A DNA stretch of 47,765 nucleotides from the NCBI GenBank assembly GCA_018882895.1, contig VERF01000014.1:1-47765 (forward strand). Reading direction: 5' to 3'. The notes beneath the pieces were generated by a model. That model was not told the origin of the DNA and did no database searches. It saw only the letters and a list, made by a program, of their open reading frames with translations. The translations under genes and the position numbers were made by a program. Shown here one piece after another: positions 40,408-47,765 of the stretch (positions are counted from its first letter, which is position 1; every line of letters starts with the position of its first letter). Source of the DNA: Candidatus Kapaibacterium sp. (GTDB lineage: Bacteria; Bacteroidota; Ignavibacteria; Kapaibacteriales; Kapaibacteriaceae).

Positions 40408-42144
40408 TTACTTGCCGAGTACGTTGATGAGCGTTGCCGCAAGCACGGCCACGCTGGCAACGATGCTGGCGATCACTGACAGGGTCTGGATTTCCGTACC
40501 GATCGGCACGTCCGGTGGACGTGGGACATACACCTCGTCACCGGGCTCGACGTACACATTGTCGTCGTCCTGCACCCATACTCTTGATCTGCCGCGGATG
40601 ATGCGCGCCCGTTCCTTCTCCGCACCGGTGGCATATCCTCCGGCACGCTCTATGTACCACTCGAGTTTACGATTGGCCACATAGGGAACGAATCCGGGAC
40701 GGTTGACCTGACCATAGACGAAGACGCGCTCGGGGTTGGGGGCAACAACGATCACGTCACCCAACATCAGCGGCGGATCGTCGCTGCTGTTGGGGTTCTT
40801 CAGCGCCAGCCCGACGTCACACGAGACGTATGGCATCTTATACTTCTGGTCGTAATTGTAGCGGGTGGTGTCTTCAAGCTTCAGATCAGAGTACTGAAAC
40901 GACCTGTTTGCCTCGTCACGCATGAGTGCCAACGTCGGCAAAAGCTTCTCGGCTCGCACAACGTAGGACAGACCAAGAGCCGCGCGCGGTGTGACGCCAC
41001 CCGACTTCTCGATTGCCGCCGACAGGCGCGTTGTACCCGGTGTGATGACGACGGCACCCGGACGCGTCACTTCGCCATAGACCTGCACCACACCCTGCAG
41101 AGGGCGGTCTCCGGCAAGCCCCTTGCGCTCGACGATGACCGTTGTACCCGGACGCAGTTCGGGGTCTGCTCCCTTGGGCAGAAGGTCTGCTCCAACCTCG
41201 ATGGTCTTCGAGCCCGAACCCTCGGGATCGACGATCACAACCTTCGTTGGATCGGCATCGGAAGAGAGTCCGCCGCAGGCGGCCAGCAACACCGACAGCC
41301 GGTCGCCGGCCTTGTAGGCAAGCGTTGTTGGCTGTGCCACTGCTCCGGAGATACTGATCAGGGGGCTTGATGGGTCTTCGATCGGCACGATCACCTCGTC
41401 GCCCTCACGCAGATGCGGATCACTGCCATCCTGGCCGGTACGGGCACGCGCAATGTCGGCGATGGTCGAACCGCGCCGATGACGCACGATGATGTTACGC
41501 AATGCAAAGGCACCGTAGTCCTGCACAGTCGTGCGCGTTACCTCGGAAGATTTGGCCGACAGGCCACCGCTTGACATGGTGCGTGACATGTCGCCCGAGG
41601 AGGCATCACGCGTGAGCGTCCACGGATGACGTGTCACATTCAGAAAGGTCGACACTCGCATGGAGGCCGGAACCGTGTACGTTCCGGGGTATGGCACTGC
41701 CCCACTGATCGACACGTAGATGAGCCGCGCACGGCGCAGCGTCACGGTCGCCTCGAGATTCGCCGAGCGCTCACGAAACAGAGACTGCAGACGCTGCCGA
41801 AACTCGGCCAGCGTCATGTCGGCCACTGACAGAGCGCCGATGCGCTCGATCATGACCATGTTCTCGGGCGTTACCACCAGGAGCTTCTCGGTAAGGTCGA
41901 TACCGGTTGTCTGATAGGCCAGCACGTCCCCCGGGCCGAGCACATATCGTGCCGGATCGACAACGTCGTCGGTGGGTAGCTGATCCGCCGTTAGGATCGC
42001 GGACTGCGCCGCCGAGGCGCGACCTGATGACGAGAGCTTGTCCATGTCGAACGCCGACGATGAACCTTGCGCCTTGCCGCGTGTGATCGCTCCGATGAGA
42101 AGTCCTACGAGCAAGAGCCCGAGGAGGCGACGAGATACGTGCAT
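40408..42144 (-). CDS. Outer-membrane polysaccharide export protein with SLBB domains (Wza-like)
   Basis: From the ATG at 42144 (578 residues) the protein starts with signal peptide MHVSRRLLGLLLVGLLIGAITRGKAQ; the track start at 42186 overlaps the promoter box and is not credible. A Poly_export domain ('PARYVLGPGDVLAYQTTG', 'LTLAEFRQRLQSLF'-type segment) is followed by at least four SLBB/soluble-ligand-binding beta-grasp repeats ('VSISGAVPYPGTYTVPASM', 'ISISGAVAQPTTLAYKAGD', 'VQVYGEVTRPGAVVITPG', 'VFVYGQVNRPGFVPYV'). A C-terminal helix (residues ~555-575) is present. It forms the export channel, likely with a C-terminal outer-membrane anchor. No Wzc-type copolymerase is adjacent. It has its own TAACTTTG box. 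Confidence 0.9.
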   Translation of the reverse strand: MHVSRRLLGLLLVGLLIGAITRGKAQGSSSAFDMDKLSSSGRASAAQSAILTADQLPTDDVVDPARYVLGPGDVLAYQTTGIDLTEKLLVVTPENMVMIERIGALSVADMTLAEFRQRLQSLFRERSANLEATVTLRRARLIYVSISGAVPYPGTYTVPASMRVSTFLNVTRHPWTLTRDASSGDMSRTMSSGGLSAKSSEVTRTTVQDYGAFALRNIIVRHRRGSTIADIARARTGQDGSDPHLREGDEVIVPIEDPSSPLISISGAVAQPTTLAYKAGDRLSVLLAACGGLSSDADPTKVVIVDPEGSGSKTIEVGADLLPKGADPELRPGTTVIVERKGLAGDRPLQGVVQVYGEVTRPGAVVITPGTTRLSAAIEKSGGVTPRAALGLSYVVRAEKLLPTLALMRDEANRSFQYSDLKLEDTTRYNYDQKYKMPYVSCDVGLALKNPNSSDDPPLMLGDVIVVAPNPERVFVYGQVNRPGFVPYVANRKLEWYIERAGGYATGAEKERARIIRGRSRVWVQDDDNVYVEPGDEVYVPRPPDVPIGTEIQTLSVIASIVASVAVLAATLINVLGK

Positions 42145-42183
42145 CCGGATCCAATGTGTGTGGAAAAGTCTTCGCGGACGCGG

Positions 42184-42191
42184 CAAAGTTA
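42184..42191 (-). promoter_or_regulatory. TAnnTTTG promoter box before the export gene
   Basis: Minus-strand TAACTTTG, an exact TAnnTTTG, lies 39 nt before the ATG at 42144 in the 60-bp gap between wecB and the export gene. It would give an internal start within the polysaccharide operon and rules out the ORF-track start at 42186. Confidence 0.5.
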
Positions 42192-42204
42192 CGAATAGTG
42201 TGCC

Positions 42205-43299
42205 CTAGAAAGCCCCGAGAATCGAGCCGATCTTGGCCACGATTCGCTCGGCTGCATGACCGTCCCAAAGGGGCGGAACCGAGCCTTGAGGGTGCTCGCC
42301 GGCAAGAAACCGCCCCATTGCATCGAGAATACCGCTCCGCGACGGGTGGACAAGGACGTTGGTACCCATCGTTACAGTGATGGGACGCTCAGTTGTCGTG
42401 CGCGCCGTGATGCACGGCACGCCCAGCGCGGTGGTCTCCTCTTGTATGCCGCCGGAATCGGTCAGCACAACGCGCGCATGCATCATCAGGGCCAGAAAGT
42501 CCACATATCCTGCCGGGTCGATCATATGCACACCTGCGGGAACCGCAAGCCCCATGACTTCGATGTTCTTGCGCGTACGCGGATGCACGGGAAAGACCAC
42601 CGGCATTGTCGAGGCAACCTGCTCAAGCACGCCGATAAGCATTCCAAGCTGCTCGGGATCGTCCACGTTGCTTGGTCGGTGCATCGTTACCAAACAATAC
42701 GTTCCGCGCTCAAGCCCCAGCCGATCATGAATGGGGCTTTGCAGCGCCCCGGGGCGAGCATAGTGCAGAGAGTCGATCATGGTGTTGCCAACAAAGTGCA
42801 CGCGCGAAGCATCCACACCTTCCTGCAGAAGATGGTCAAGACCGCTCTGCTCGGTCACAAAGAGATCGTCGACGATCGCATCCGTGGCCAGGCGGTTGAT
42901 CTCCTCTGGCATGGACCGATCGAACGAACGGAGGCCGGCCTCGACGTGGGCCGTACGAATGCCCATCTTGACGCTCACAAGGGCACATGCGATGGTGCTG
43001 TTGACGTCGCCCACCACAATGACGTAGTCGGCATTGGCCTCAAGACACACCTTTTCGAAGCCGACCATTACTTTGGCGGACTGTTCGGCATGCGATCCGC
43101 CGCCGGCACCAAGGAACCAGGCCGGATGTGGCATGTCGAGATCGCGGAAGAACGCATCCGACATGGCCGCGTCATAATGCTGTCCGGTGTGCACAATGCG
43201 ATGATCCCAGTGCTCAGGATCGGCAGCAAAGGCGCGGTGTATCGGCGCCACCTTCATGAAGTTGGGTCGGGCACCGACGACGCTGATGACACGCTTCAC
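42205..43299 (-). CDS. wecB: UDP-N-acetylglucosamine 2-epimerase (non-hydrolysing)
   Basis: 364 residues, full length. Motifs: 'SVVGARPNFMKVAPIHRAF', 'VHTGQHYDAAMSDAFF', 'VGDVNSTIACAL', 'HVEAGLRSFDRSMPEEINR', 'LVTMHRPSNVDDPEQ', 'VLTDSGGIQEETTALGVPC', 'RTTTERPIT'. It converts UDP-GlcNAc to UDP-ManNAc in the cytoplasm, the substrate of the next-upstream dehydrogenase. The start is GTG, overlapping the dehydrogenase stop by 4 bp (GTGA). Confidence 0.95.
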   Translation of the reverse strand: MKRVISVVGARPNFMKVAPIHRAFAADPEHWDHRIVHTGQHYDAAMSDAFFRDLDMPHPAWFLGAGGGSHAEQSAKVMVGFEKVCLEANADYVIVVGDVNSTIACALVSVKMGIRTAHVEAGLRSFDRSMPEEINRLATDAIVDDLFVTEQSGLDHLLQEGVDASRVHFVGNTMIDSLHYARPGALQSPIHDRLGLERGTYCLVTMHRPSNVDDPEQLGMLIGVLEQVASTMPVVFPVHPRTRKNIEVMGLAVPAGVHMIDPAGYVDFLALMMHARVVLTDSGGIQEETTALGVPCITARTTTERPITVTMGTNVLVHPSRSGILDAMGRFLAGEHPQGSVPPLWDGHAAERIVAKIGSILGAF

Positions 43300-44669
43300 T
43301 TGCCGTCTCCGAGCAGAACGATGTTGCGGTGCGGACCTTTAACGTGCTTGGTTGCATTGCGCGTATCGATCACGACCTTGGCGTTTTGGCAGATCATATC
43401 AACATCGAACGTCGAGTGATCGGTGGTGATCACTACCACGTCGTGACGTTTGATGTAGGCCGGCGTGAGGTTCTTTCGCGAGGTAAGCGTGCGATCATGC
43501 ACCTGTACGCTGGGGATATAGGGATCGAAGTAGGAGATGTTCTCAATGCCATCCTCGACAAGCAGTTCGGCAACCTTCAGCGCCGGAGAATGGCGCAGAT
43601 CATCAACGTCCTTCTTGAAGGCCATGCCAAGCAACAGCACCTTGGCGCTCTTGAGGGTCACCGGCTGCTTTGCGATCTCGCGCTCGATCATGGATCGAAC
43701 GTAGAACGGCATCGACTCGTTGACCTCCGCCGCCAGCGTGATGAAGTTCGTAACGAAGTCCACCTCGCGGGCCGCCCATGACAGGTAATATGGATCGATC
43801 AGAATGCAGTGACCGCCGATGCCCGGACCCGGAAAGAACGGCATGAATCCGAAGGGCTTGGTCTTGGCAGCTTCGACCACTTCCCAAATGTTCACACCGA
43901 TACGGTCGCAGAGCTGAGCAAGCTCATTGACGAGCGCGATGTTGACGCTGCGGAAGATGTTCTCCAGCAGCTTCTCCATCTCGGCAACGGCCGGCGTGCT
44001 GACGGGCACCACTTCGGCAATGATGCGGCGGTTGATGGCAATGGCAAGGTCCGTGCAGGCTGCGCTCACGCCCCCTACTACCACCGGGGTGTTCTTGGTG
44101 GTCCAGACCTGATTGCCCGGGTCGATGCGTTCCGGCGAGAAGGCCAGGAAGTACTCGCTGCCGCAGGCAAGGCCTACGTTGTCGAGGATGGGCTTGACGT
44201 ATTTCTCCGTCGTACCCGGGAACGTGGTGCTCTTGAGGATCACGAGCTGCCCCTTGCGGAGGTGCGCGGCAATGCCTTGCGTAGCATGCACGATGTGCGA
44301 GATATCCGGGTCCTTGTTGGGCGTGAACGGCGTCGGCACGCAGACATAGATCACGTCGCACTCGGCGCATGCGGAAAAGTCCGTTGTGGCCGTGAGGGTC
44401 TTCTTGGTCTTGACCACGGTGCGGATTTCGGCGTCATCGAGATCCTGGATGTAGTTCTTGCCGGCCGCAAGACTCTTGACCTTCTCAAGGCTGACGTCGA
44501 TCCCGATCGTCCGAATACCCTCTTTGGCAAACTCGAGGGCAAGGGGCAGACCAACGTACCCGAGACCGACAATGCCGACGGTAACGGATCCGTCGAGGAT
44601 CTTCGACATCAACTGTTGCTCGGATCTGCTACCCGATGTTCGTGGACGTCCGACACGGCGAAGTGCCAT
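43296..44669 (-). CDS. wecC: UDP-N-acetyl-D-mannosamine dehydrogenase-type nucleotide-sugar dehydrogenase
   Basis: 457 residues from the ATG at 44669, chosen because AGAGGT lies 6 nt upstream and overlaps the rfbB stop; the ATG at 44609 (MSKILDG) is an alternative. Motifs: NAD-binding 'GIVGLGYVGLPLALEFAKEG', 'VYVCVPTPFTP', 'ILKSTTFPGTTEKYV', 'SPERIDPGNQ', catalytic region 'PFGFMPFFPGPGIGGHCILIDPYYL', 'FKKDVDDLRHSP'. It oxidises UDP-ManNAc (or UDP-GlcNAc) to the uronic acid using NAD. WecB next to it favours UDP-ManNAc, but the dehydrogenase family cannot be split safely by eye. The Cys in 'GGHC' is the catalytic nucleophile. Confidence 0.9.
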   Translation of the reverse strand: MALRRVGRPRTSGSRSEQQLMSKILDGSVTVGIVGLGYVGLPLALEFAKEGIRTIGIDVSLEKVKSLAAGKNYIQDLDDAEIRTVVKTKKTLTATTDFSACAECDVIYVCVPTPFTPNKDPDISHIVHATQGIAAHLRKGQLVILKSTTFPGTTEKYVKPILDNVGLACGSEYFLAFSPERIDPGNQVWTTKNTPVVVGGVSAACTDLAIAINRRIIAEVVPVSTPAVAEMEKLLENIFRSVNIALVNELAQLCDRIGVNIWEVVEAAKTKPFGFMPFFPGPGIGGHCILIDPYYLSWAAREVDFVTNFITLAAEVNESMPFYVRSMIEREIAKQPVTLKSAKVLLLGMAFKKDVDDLRHSPALKVAELLVEDGIENISYFDPYIPSVQVHDRTLTSRKNLTPAYIKRHDVVVITTDHSTFDVDMICQNAKVVIDTRNATKHVKGPHRNIVLLGDGK

Positions 44670-44679
44670 TGGTGACCTC

Positions 44680-45696
44680 TTAGAGTGATGTTCCGTAATG
44701 CTTTGCGTAATAGTCGAGATAGGCACCCGAGCGGACGTTCTCGCACCATGCGGCGTTTTCCTTATACCACGCAATGGTATCTGCCAGCCCCTTCTCAACA
44801 CTGTGCACAGGATGCCAACCTAGCTCGCTCGTGGCCTTACGAGGGTCGATGGCATAACGCCGGTCATGTCCGGGACGATCCGTGACGTGACGGATCAGCG
44901 ATGCATCGGCTCCGGTGGCCTCAAGGATGCCCCGTACGATATCGATGTTGAAACGCTCACCAAAGCCACCGAAGTTGTATACCTCTCCGGCGCGGCCGCG
45001 CTCGAGTGAGAGCATGATTCCTCGGCAGTGATCCTCAACATGCAGCCAGTCGCGCACCTGACGGCCATCGCCGTAGACCGGAAGAGGCTTGCCCTCCAGC
45101 GCGTTGAGCGTCATGAGCGGAATGAGTTTCTCCGGGAACTGATACGGCCCGTAGTTGTTCGAGCAGCGCGTTGTTACGCAATCCATCCCATAGGTGTGTA
45201 CAAAGGCCCGCACGAGCAGGTCGCTGGCTGCCTTCGAGGCGGAATACGGGGAATTCGGCTGCAGCGGTGTCTCTTCGGTAAACGCGGGGTCCTCGGGACC
45301 AAGCGTTCCATAGACCTCGTCGGTGGAGACATGCACGAAGCGTCGAACCGAGGCGGCGCGGGCGGCCTCGAGAAGTCGAAGCGTTCCGGTGACGTTGGTC
45401 TCGACGAAAGGAGCTGCCGAGGCAATCGAGCGGTCGACATGTGACTCTGCAGCAAGGTGAAGGACGGCATCAATGGTGTGATCGGCGAAAAGCTTCGAGA
45501 GCAGCTCGGCATCGGTGATCGACCCGTGGACGAAGATCACCCTATGGCCGTCGATCACGCCCTCGAGGTTCTGCAGGTTGCCGGCATACGTGAGCGCATC
45601 GAGCACCACCAGACGATACTGACCGGTGGCGGCAACCATGCGGACAAGGTTACTGCCAATGAATCCGGCTCCGCCGGTGACAAGCAATGTGGTCAT
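44680..45696 (-). CDS. rfbB: dTDP-glucose 4,6-dehydratase
   Basis: 338 residues from the ATG at 45696, giving the Rossmann motif 'LLVTGGAGFIGSNLVRMV' at residue ~3; the track start adds a basic leader. Conserved parts: 'LDALTYAGNLQNL', 'HLAAESHVDRSI', 'FVHVSTDEVYGTL' (catalytic Thr/Asp/Glu), 'NSPYSASKAASDLLVRAF' (YxxxK), 'TRCSNNYGPYQFPEKLIPL', 'DWLHVEDHCRGI', 'DRPGHDRRYAID'. It makes dTDP-4-keto-6-deoxyglucose. The other rhamnose genes (rfbA, rfbC, rfbD) are not in the window. It is first in the polysaccharide operon. Confidence 0.95.
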   Translation of the reverse strand: MTTLLVTGGAGFIGSNLVRMVAATGQYRLVVLDALTYAGNLQNLEGVIDGHRVIFVHGSITDAELLSKLFADHTIDAVLHLAAESHVDRSIASAAPFVETNVTGTLRLLEAARAASVRRFVHVSTDEVYGTLGPEDPAFTEETPLQPNSPYSASKAASDLLVRAFVHTYGMDCVTTRCSNNYGPYQFPEKLIPLMTLNALEGKPLPVYGDGRQVRDWLHVEDHCRGIMLSLERGRAGEVYNFGGFGERFNIDIVRGILEATGADASLIRHVTDRPGHDRRYAIDPRKATSELGWHPVHSVEKGLADTIAWYKENAAWCENVRSGAYLDYYAKHYGTSL

Positions 45697-45800
45697 GGTT
45701 TTCGTTTTCGGGTGATTGGGTCGTAATTCCGAACGCCGTCGTTTTGTCGATTTCAAGGGGCTTTCGGGCCATCAGCCGCGTCGCCAAATGAAATTCCTGA

Positions 45801-45808
45801 CAAAGCTA
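45801..45808 (-). promoter_or_regulatory. TAnnTTTG box upstream of the polysaccharide operon
   Basis: Minus-strand TAGCTTTG, an exact TAnnTTTG, is 104 nt before the rfbB ATG in the 114-bp gap after the GH3 gene. It would give a ~100-nt 5' leader. A copy of AAGGGGC (45755-45761) lies in the leader. Confidence 0.45.
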
Positions 45809-45810
45809 CG

Positions 45811-47340
45811 CTAATTCTTCGGAACCGCTTTGCCGACCAGCCGAAGAACGCTCGCCGCTATCGACGGGAGCGTATCGGAATACGTGTAGATCACCACGTC
45901 AGCCAGCGACTCCTCGATGCCGTAGGGACTTCCGCAGGCCACAACTATGCATTTTCGATCGCCCTTCAGAGCGGCAATGATCTCGGGCAGTCGCGAAGTA
46001 GCGCCCAGCTCTCCACGGAAGGCAACGGCCTTTCCGAACACACCAAAGATCACCAGGTCGGCCTCGGTAATCCCCTCACTGAGCGATGCGCATTCATCGG
46101 CCGTGATCGAGAGGTCGACGTAGCCGAAGTCGACGTTCACATCGGCCCCTTGAGCGATGGACTGAAACCATGTGGTTGCCGATTCAACGCTGTGGTCATC
46201 AACAATGGCAAATGCCGCCACGTGCCGCGCCTGCATGATCGGCAGAAGCTCGGCCGCTCCGACCACACGCAGCGCCTCGTCTGCGGCCTGCAGCGCCACC
46301 AGCGCATGCGCATTCTGGTCCACCGGCGGCTGCTCGGCCCTTGCTGCCGCAGGAGCGTCGGCAGTGCGGAGTCCGGCGAATCGACGTGCTTGGTTCCATC
46401 GGAGCTCGCTCTGACTCAGACGTGCCTGGCTGATTTGGCCCGACTCAATGGCGGCGACCAATGCGTCGATCGCCTCGTCCGCATTCTCGGGCATGAGCAC
46501 AACATCGCAGCCGGCTTCGACGGCCAGAAGTGCGGCCTCGGCACTGGAGTAGCGCGACGTGATCGCGCCCATGTCGAGTGCGTCAGTGGTGACGAGTCCG
46601 TCAAAGCCCCACTGACCTCGTACGAGATCCGTGACAACCTTTGCAGACAGAGAGGCAGGTGCCGATGGGTCGAGAAAGGGCACCACGATATGTCCGATCA
46701 TCACACTTCGAACGCCCTCTTCGACGCACCCCCGGAAGGGAATGAACTCGCGCTCCCGAGCCACCTCGGGGTCAAGGTCGATGGTTGGTAGATCCCGATG
46801 GGAGTCCACATGCGTGTCCCCATGTCCGGGCACATGCTTGGCACAGGCCATGACGCCGCGCGACTGTGTTCCGCGCACGTAGGCGCGGGCATGCTCGGTC
46901 ACAACCTCAGGTGTCTGGCCGAAGCTCCGGGTGTTGACGATCGGATTCTTCGGGTTGGAATTGATATCGGCCACCGGAGCCCAGTTCCAATGCACCCCGA
47001 TGGCGCGCGCCTCTTCGGCGATTAGACCGGCAACCGTCTCGGTGGTCAAGGTCGAGCAGCGTCCCAAGGCCATGGCCCGCGGAAAGGCAATTCCGCCGTC
47101 GAGCCTCATCGGCAGGCCGTGCTCGTAGTCGGCAGCGATCAGCAGCCTGCGTCCGCCGCGCTGCTGCATCTGCTCGATCATCCGGGTGGTTTCTTCCAGG
47201 CCACCGAGGAACACCCCCACGCCCCCTACCCCACGGTCGATGAGACGTTCAATGGTGTGCCGGTATGTTGCGTCGTTCCAATGCCGCGCATCGGCACGGA
47301 TCATTACAAGCTGTGCCGCACGGCGGGTTGGACTTGCCAT
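45811..47340 (-). CDS. GH3 beta-N-acetylhexosaminidase, long form (NagZ-like)
   Basis: 509 residues. The barrel has 'GGVGVFLGGLEETTRM', 'LLIAADYEHGLPMRL', 'NWAPVADINSNPKNPIVNTRSFG', the NagZ-type loop 'KHVPGHGDTHVDSHRDLP' and the nucleophile in 'DGLVTTDALDMGAI'. These NagZ-like features indicate removal of terminal beta-N-acetylglucosamine residues, for instance in peptidoglycan recycling. NagZ is usually ~340 residues; here a further ~150-residue C-terminal domain ('RVVGAAELLPIMQARHVAAFAIVDD...') of GH3_C type is present. No signal peptide is seen. It starts 33 bp after the thioesterase gene's stop and probably shares its transcript. Confidence 0.9.
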   Translation of the reverse strand: MASPTRRAAQLVMIRADARHWNDATYRHTIERLIDRGVGGVGVFLGGLEETTRMIEQMQQRGGRRLLIAADYEHGLPMRLDGGIAFPRAMALGRCSTLTTETVAGLIAEEARAIGVHWNWAPVADINSNPKNPIVNTRSFGQTPEVVTEHARAYVRGTQSRGVMACAKHVPGHGDTHVDSHRDLPTIDLDPEVAREREFIPFRGCVEEGVRSVMIGHIVVPFLDPSAPASLSAKVVTDLVRGQWGFDGLVTTDALDMGAITSRYSSAEAALLAVEAGCDVVLMPENADEAIDALVAAIESGQISQARLSQSELRWNQARRFAGLRTADAPAAARAEQPPVDQNAHALVALQAADEALRVVGAAELLPIMQARHVAAFAIVDDHSVESATTWFQSIAQGADVNVDFGYVDLSITADECASLSEGITEADLVIFGVFGKAVAFRGELGATSRLPEIIAALKGDRKCIVVACGSPYGIEESLADVVIYTYSDTLPSIAASVLRLVGKAVPKN

Positions 47341-47373
47341 GGTTTGCTTCGAAGGATCGACCGCGCCGACGGG

Positions 47374-47765
47374 TCAGTCGGAGAAGATCACCGAGTCGCC
47401 CTCGAAGGAGCGGATCAGCGTGCGATAGGAATCCGGAATGCGCTCCGGGCGCTGCGTTGCCGGGTTGAGGTGCACCAGAACGCTGCTGGCCACGGCCAAG
47501 ATGGTTCCGTTCTCATGTCGGATGACGTGTTCGAAACCGAACGATGAATTCTTCACGAACGGCACGCGTGTATAGACCGTGTAGGGATCATCGAACTGCG
47601 CTGCGTAACGATACTCTATCGAGGTCTTGAGCACCACGAAGCGGTGCTTGGTCACAAACGAATCACGATCGATCGGCACACCGATATCACGGAAGTACTC
47701 AATGCGGGCCGCTTCCAGCCAGTAAAGGTACACGGCATTGTGCACGATGCTCTGACGGTCCACAT
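47374..47765 (-). CDS. Acyl-CoA thioesterase of the 4HBT/YbgC type, 5' partial
   Basis: At least 129 residues of a hot-dog fold thioesterase. 'MDRQSIVHNAVYLYWLEAARIEYFRDIG' matches the YbgC/FadM opening, where the residues before 'D-x-x-x-I-V-H-N' normally read 'VRFSD'. The track ATG is thus an internal methionine and the real start lies beyond the window edge. Later 'VVLKTSIEYRYAAQFDDPYTVYTRV' and 'FGFEHVIRHENGTILAVASSVLVHLN' fit the family. It hydrolyses acyl-CoA thioesters in the cytoplasm. Confidence 0.85.
   Translation of the reverse strand, partial: VDRQSIVHNAVYLYWLEAARIEYFRDIGVPIDRDSFVTKHRFVVLKTSIEYRYAAQFDDPYTVYTRVPFVKNSSFGFEHVIRHENGTILAVASSVLVHLNPATQRPERIPDSYRTLIRSFEGDSVIFSD

Larger units (their letters stand above)
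951..47228. repeat. Dispersed signature AAGGGG(G)C / TAGGGGGC, about 55 copies on both strands
   Basis: By hand count AAGGGGC or its complement occurs about 33 times, AAGGGGGC 14 times and TAGGGGGC 8 times across the window, against roughly 6, 1.5 and 1.5 expected from random sequence of this length. Copies lie on both strands (about 24 plus, 31 minus) and in different reading frames, mostly inside genes. Examples: 951, 8834, 9012, 20469, 27141, 28598, 33250, 44070, 45755, 47221. None is found in the IS66 remnant; the longest gap is 2727-6823. Confidence 0.7.

Noticed and set aside
42256-43419. 387-residue plus-strand ORF
   Set aside because: Antisense to wecB and the end of the dehydrogenase gene; both real genes have full motifs.
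1-47765. tRNA, rRNA or riboswitch genes
   Set aside because: No cloverleaf, rRNA signature or known riboswitch core was recognised in the intergenic regions.

Overview
The window comes from a bacterium that looks like a member of the Bacteroidota/Chlorobi superphylum, possibly an Ignavibacteria- or Kapaibacteria-like lineage. This is inferred from content, because no rRNA or marker phylogeny is available here. The clues are at least five large secreted proteins ending in type IX secretion (T9SS) C-terminal sorting domains, two IgGFc-binding/PKD-type surface proteins, OmpA-like proteins, few Shine-Dalgarno sites, and several promoters of the Bacteroidota TAnnTTTG type. No tRNA, rRNA or CRISPR array was seen.

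Layout. 1-3173: the edge of a small membrane-protein gene and a T9SS-exported IgGFc-binding-domain protein. 3185-4786: a decayed, internally deleted IS66-family element with recognisable inverted repeats; it has cut off the 3' part of a secreted-protein gene (4748-5557). 5600-6694: a lipoprotein with a formylglycine-generating-enzyme-like domain. 7261-9020: a hipBA toxin-antitoxin pair with a duplicated operator. 9017-11097: a Crp/Fnr regulator, an NAD(P)-binding epimerase-like protein and an alpha/beta hydrolase in one operon. 11289-25103: a block of secreted proteins: a GH31 glycosidase related to sulfoquinovosidases, a VOC protein, an SGNH hydrolase, a ~1,600-residue PKD-repeat adhesin coupled to a double-OmpA-domain protein, and a parallel beta-helix protein. 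25141-26058: an FMN-reductase relic and a CHAP-domain hydrolase. 26181-28956: an unusual overlapping trio (transposase-type winged HTH without a catalytic domain, small coiled-coil protein, TauE/SafE transporter), then an alpha/beta hydrolase. 28993-29187: a dense cluster of hairpins and mini-tandem repeats. 29193-33818: aspartate ammonia-lyase and a beta-CASP metallo-hydrolase divergent from an ABC exporter.

33836-45696 (minus strand) is one tightly packed surface-polysaccharide operon, read in the order rfbB, UDP-ManNAc dehydrogenase, wecB, SLBB export protein, flippase, polyprenyl glycosylphosphotransferase, polyprenol-phosphate sugar synthase, GT2 fusion, accA. Most junctions are 4-bp overlaps or near-abutments. 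The set makes UDP-ManNAcA and dTDP-4-keto-6-deoxyglucose, loads the first sugar on undecaprenyl phosphate, flips the product and exports it. 45811-47765 holds a long GH3 beta-N-acetylhexosaminidase and a partial acyl-CoA thioesterase.

The two most interesting signals are not genes. First, AAGGGG(G)C / TAGGGGGC is scattered over both strands about 55 times by hand count, far above chance, and is absent from the IS remnant; it behaves like a Chi, uptake or other chromosomal signature sequence. Second, several genes have a TAnnTT(TG) box exactly 4 nt before the ATG, which predicts leaderless or nearly leaderless mRNAs. At hipB this box lies inside the downstream operator copy.
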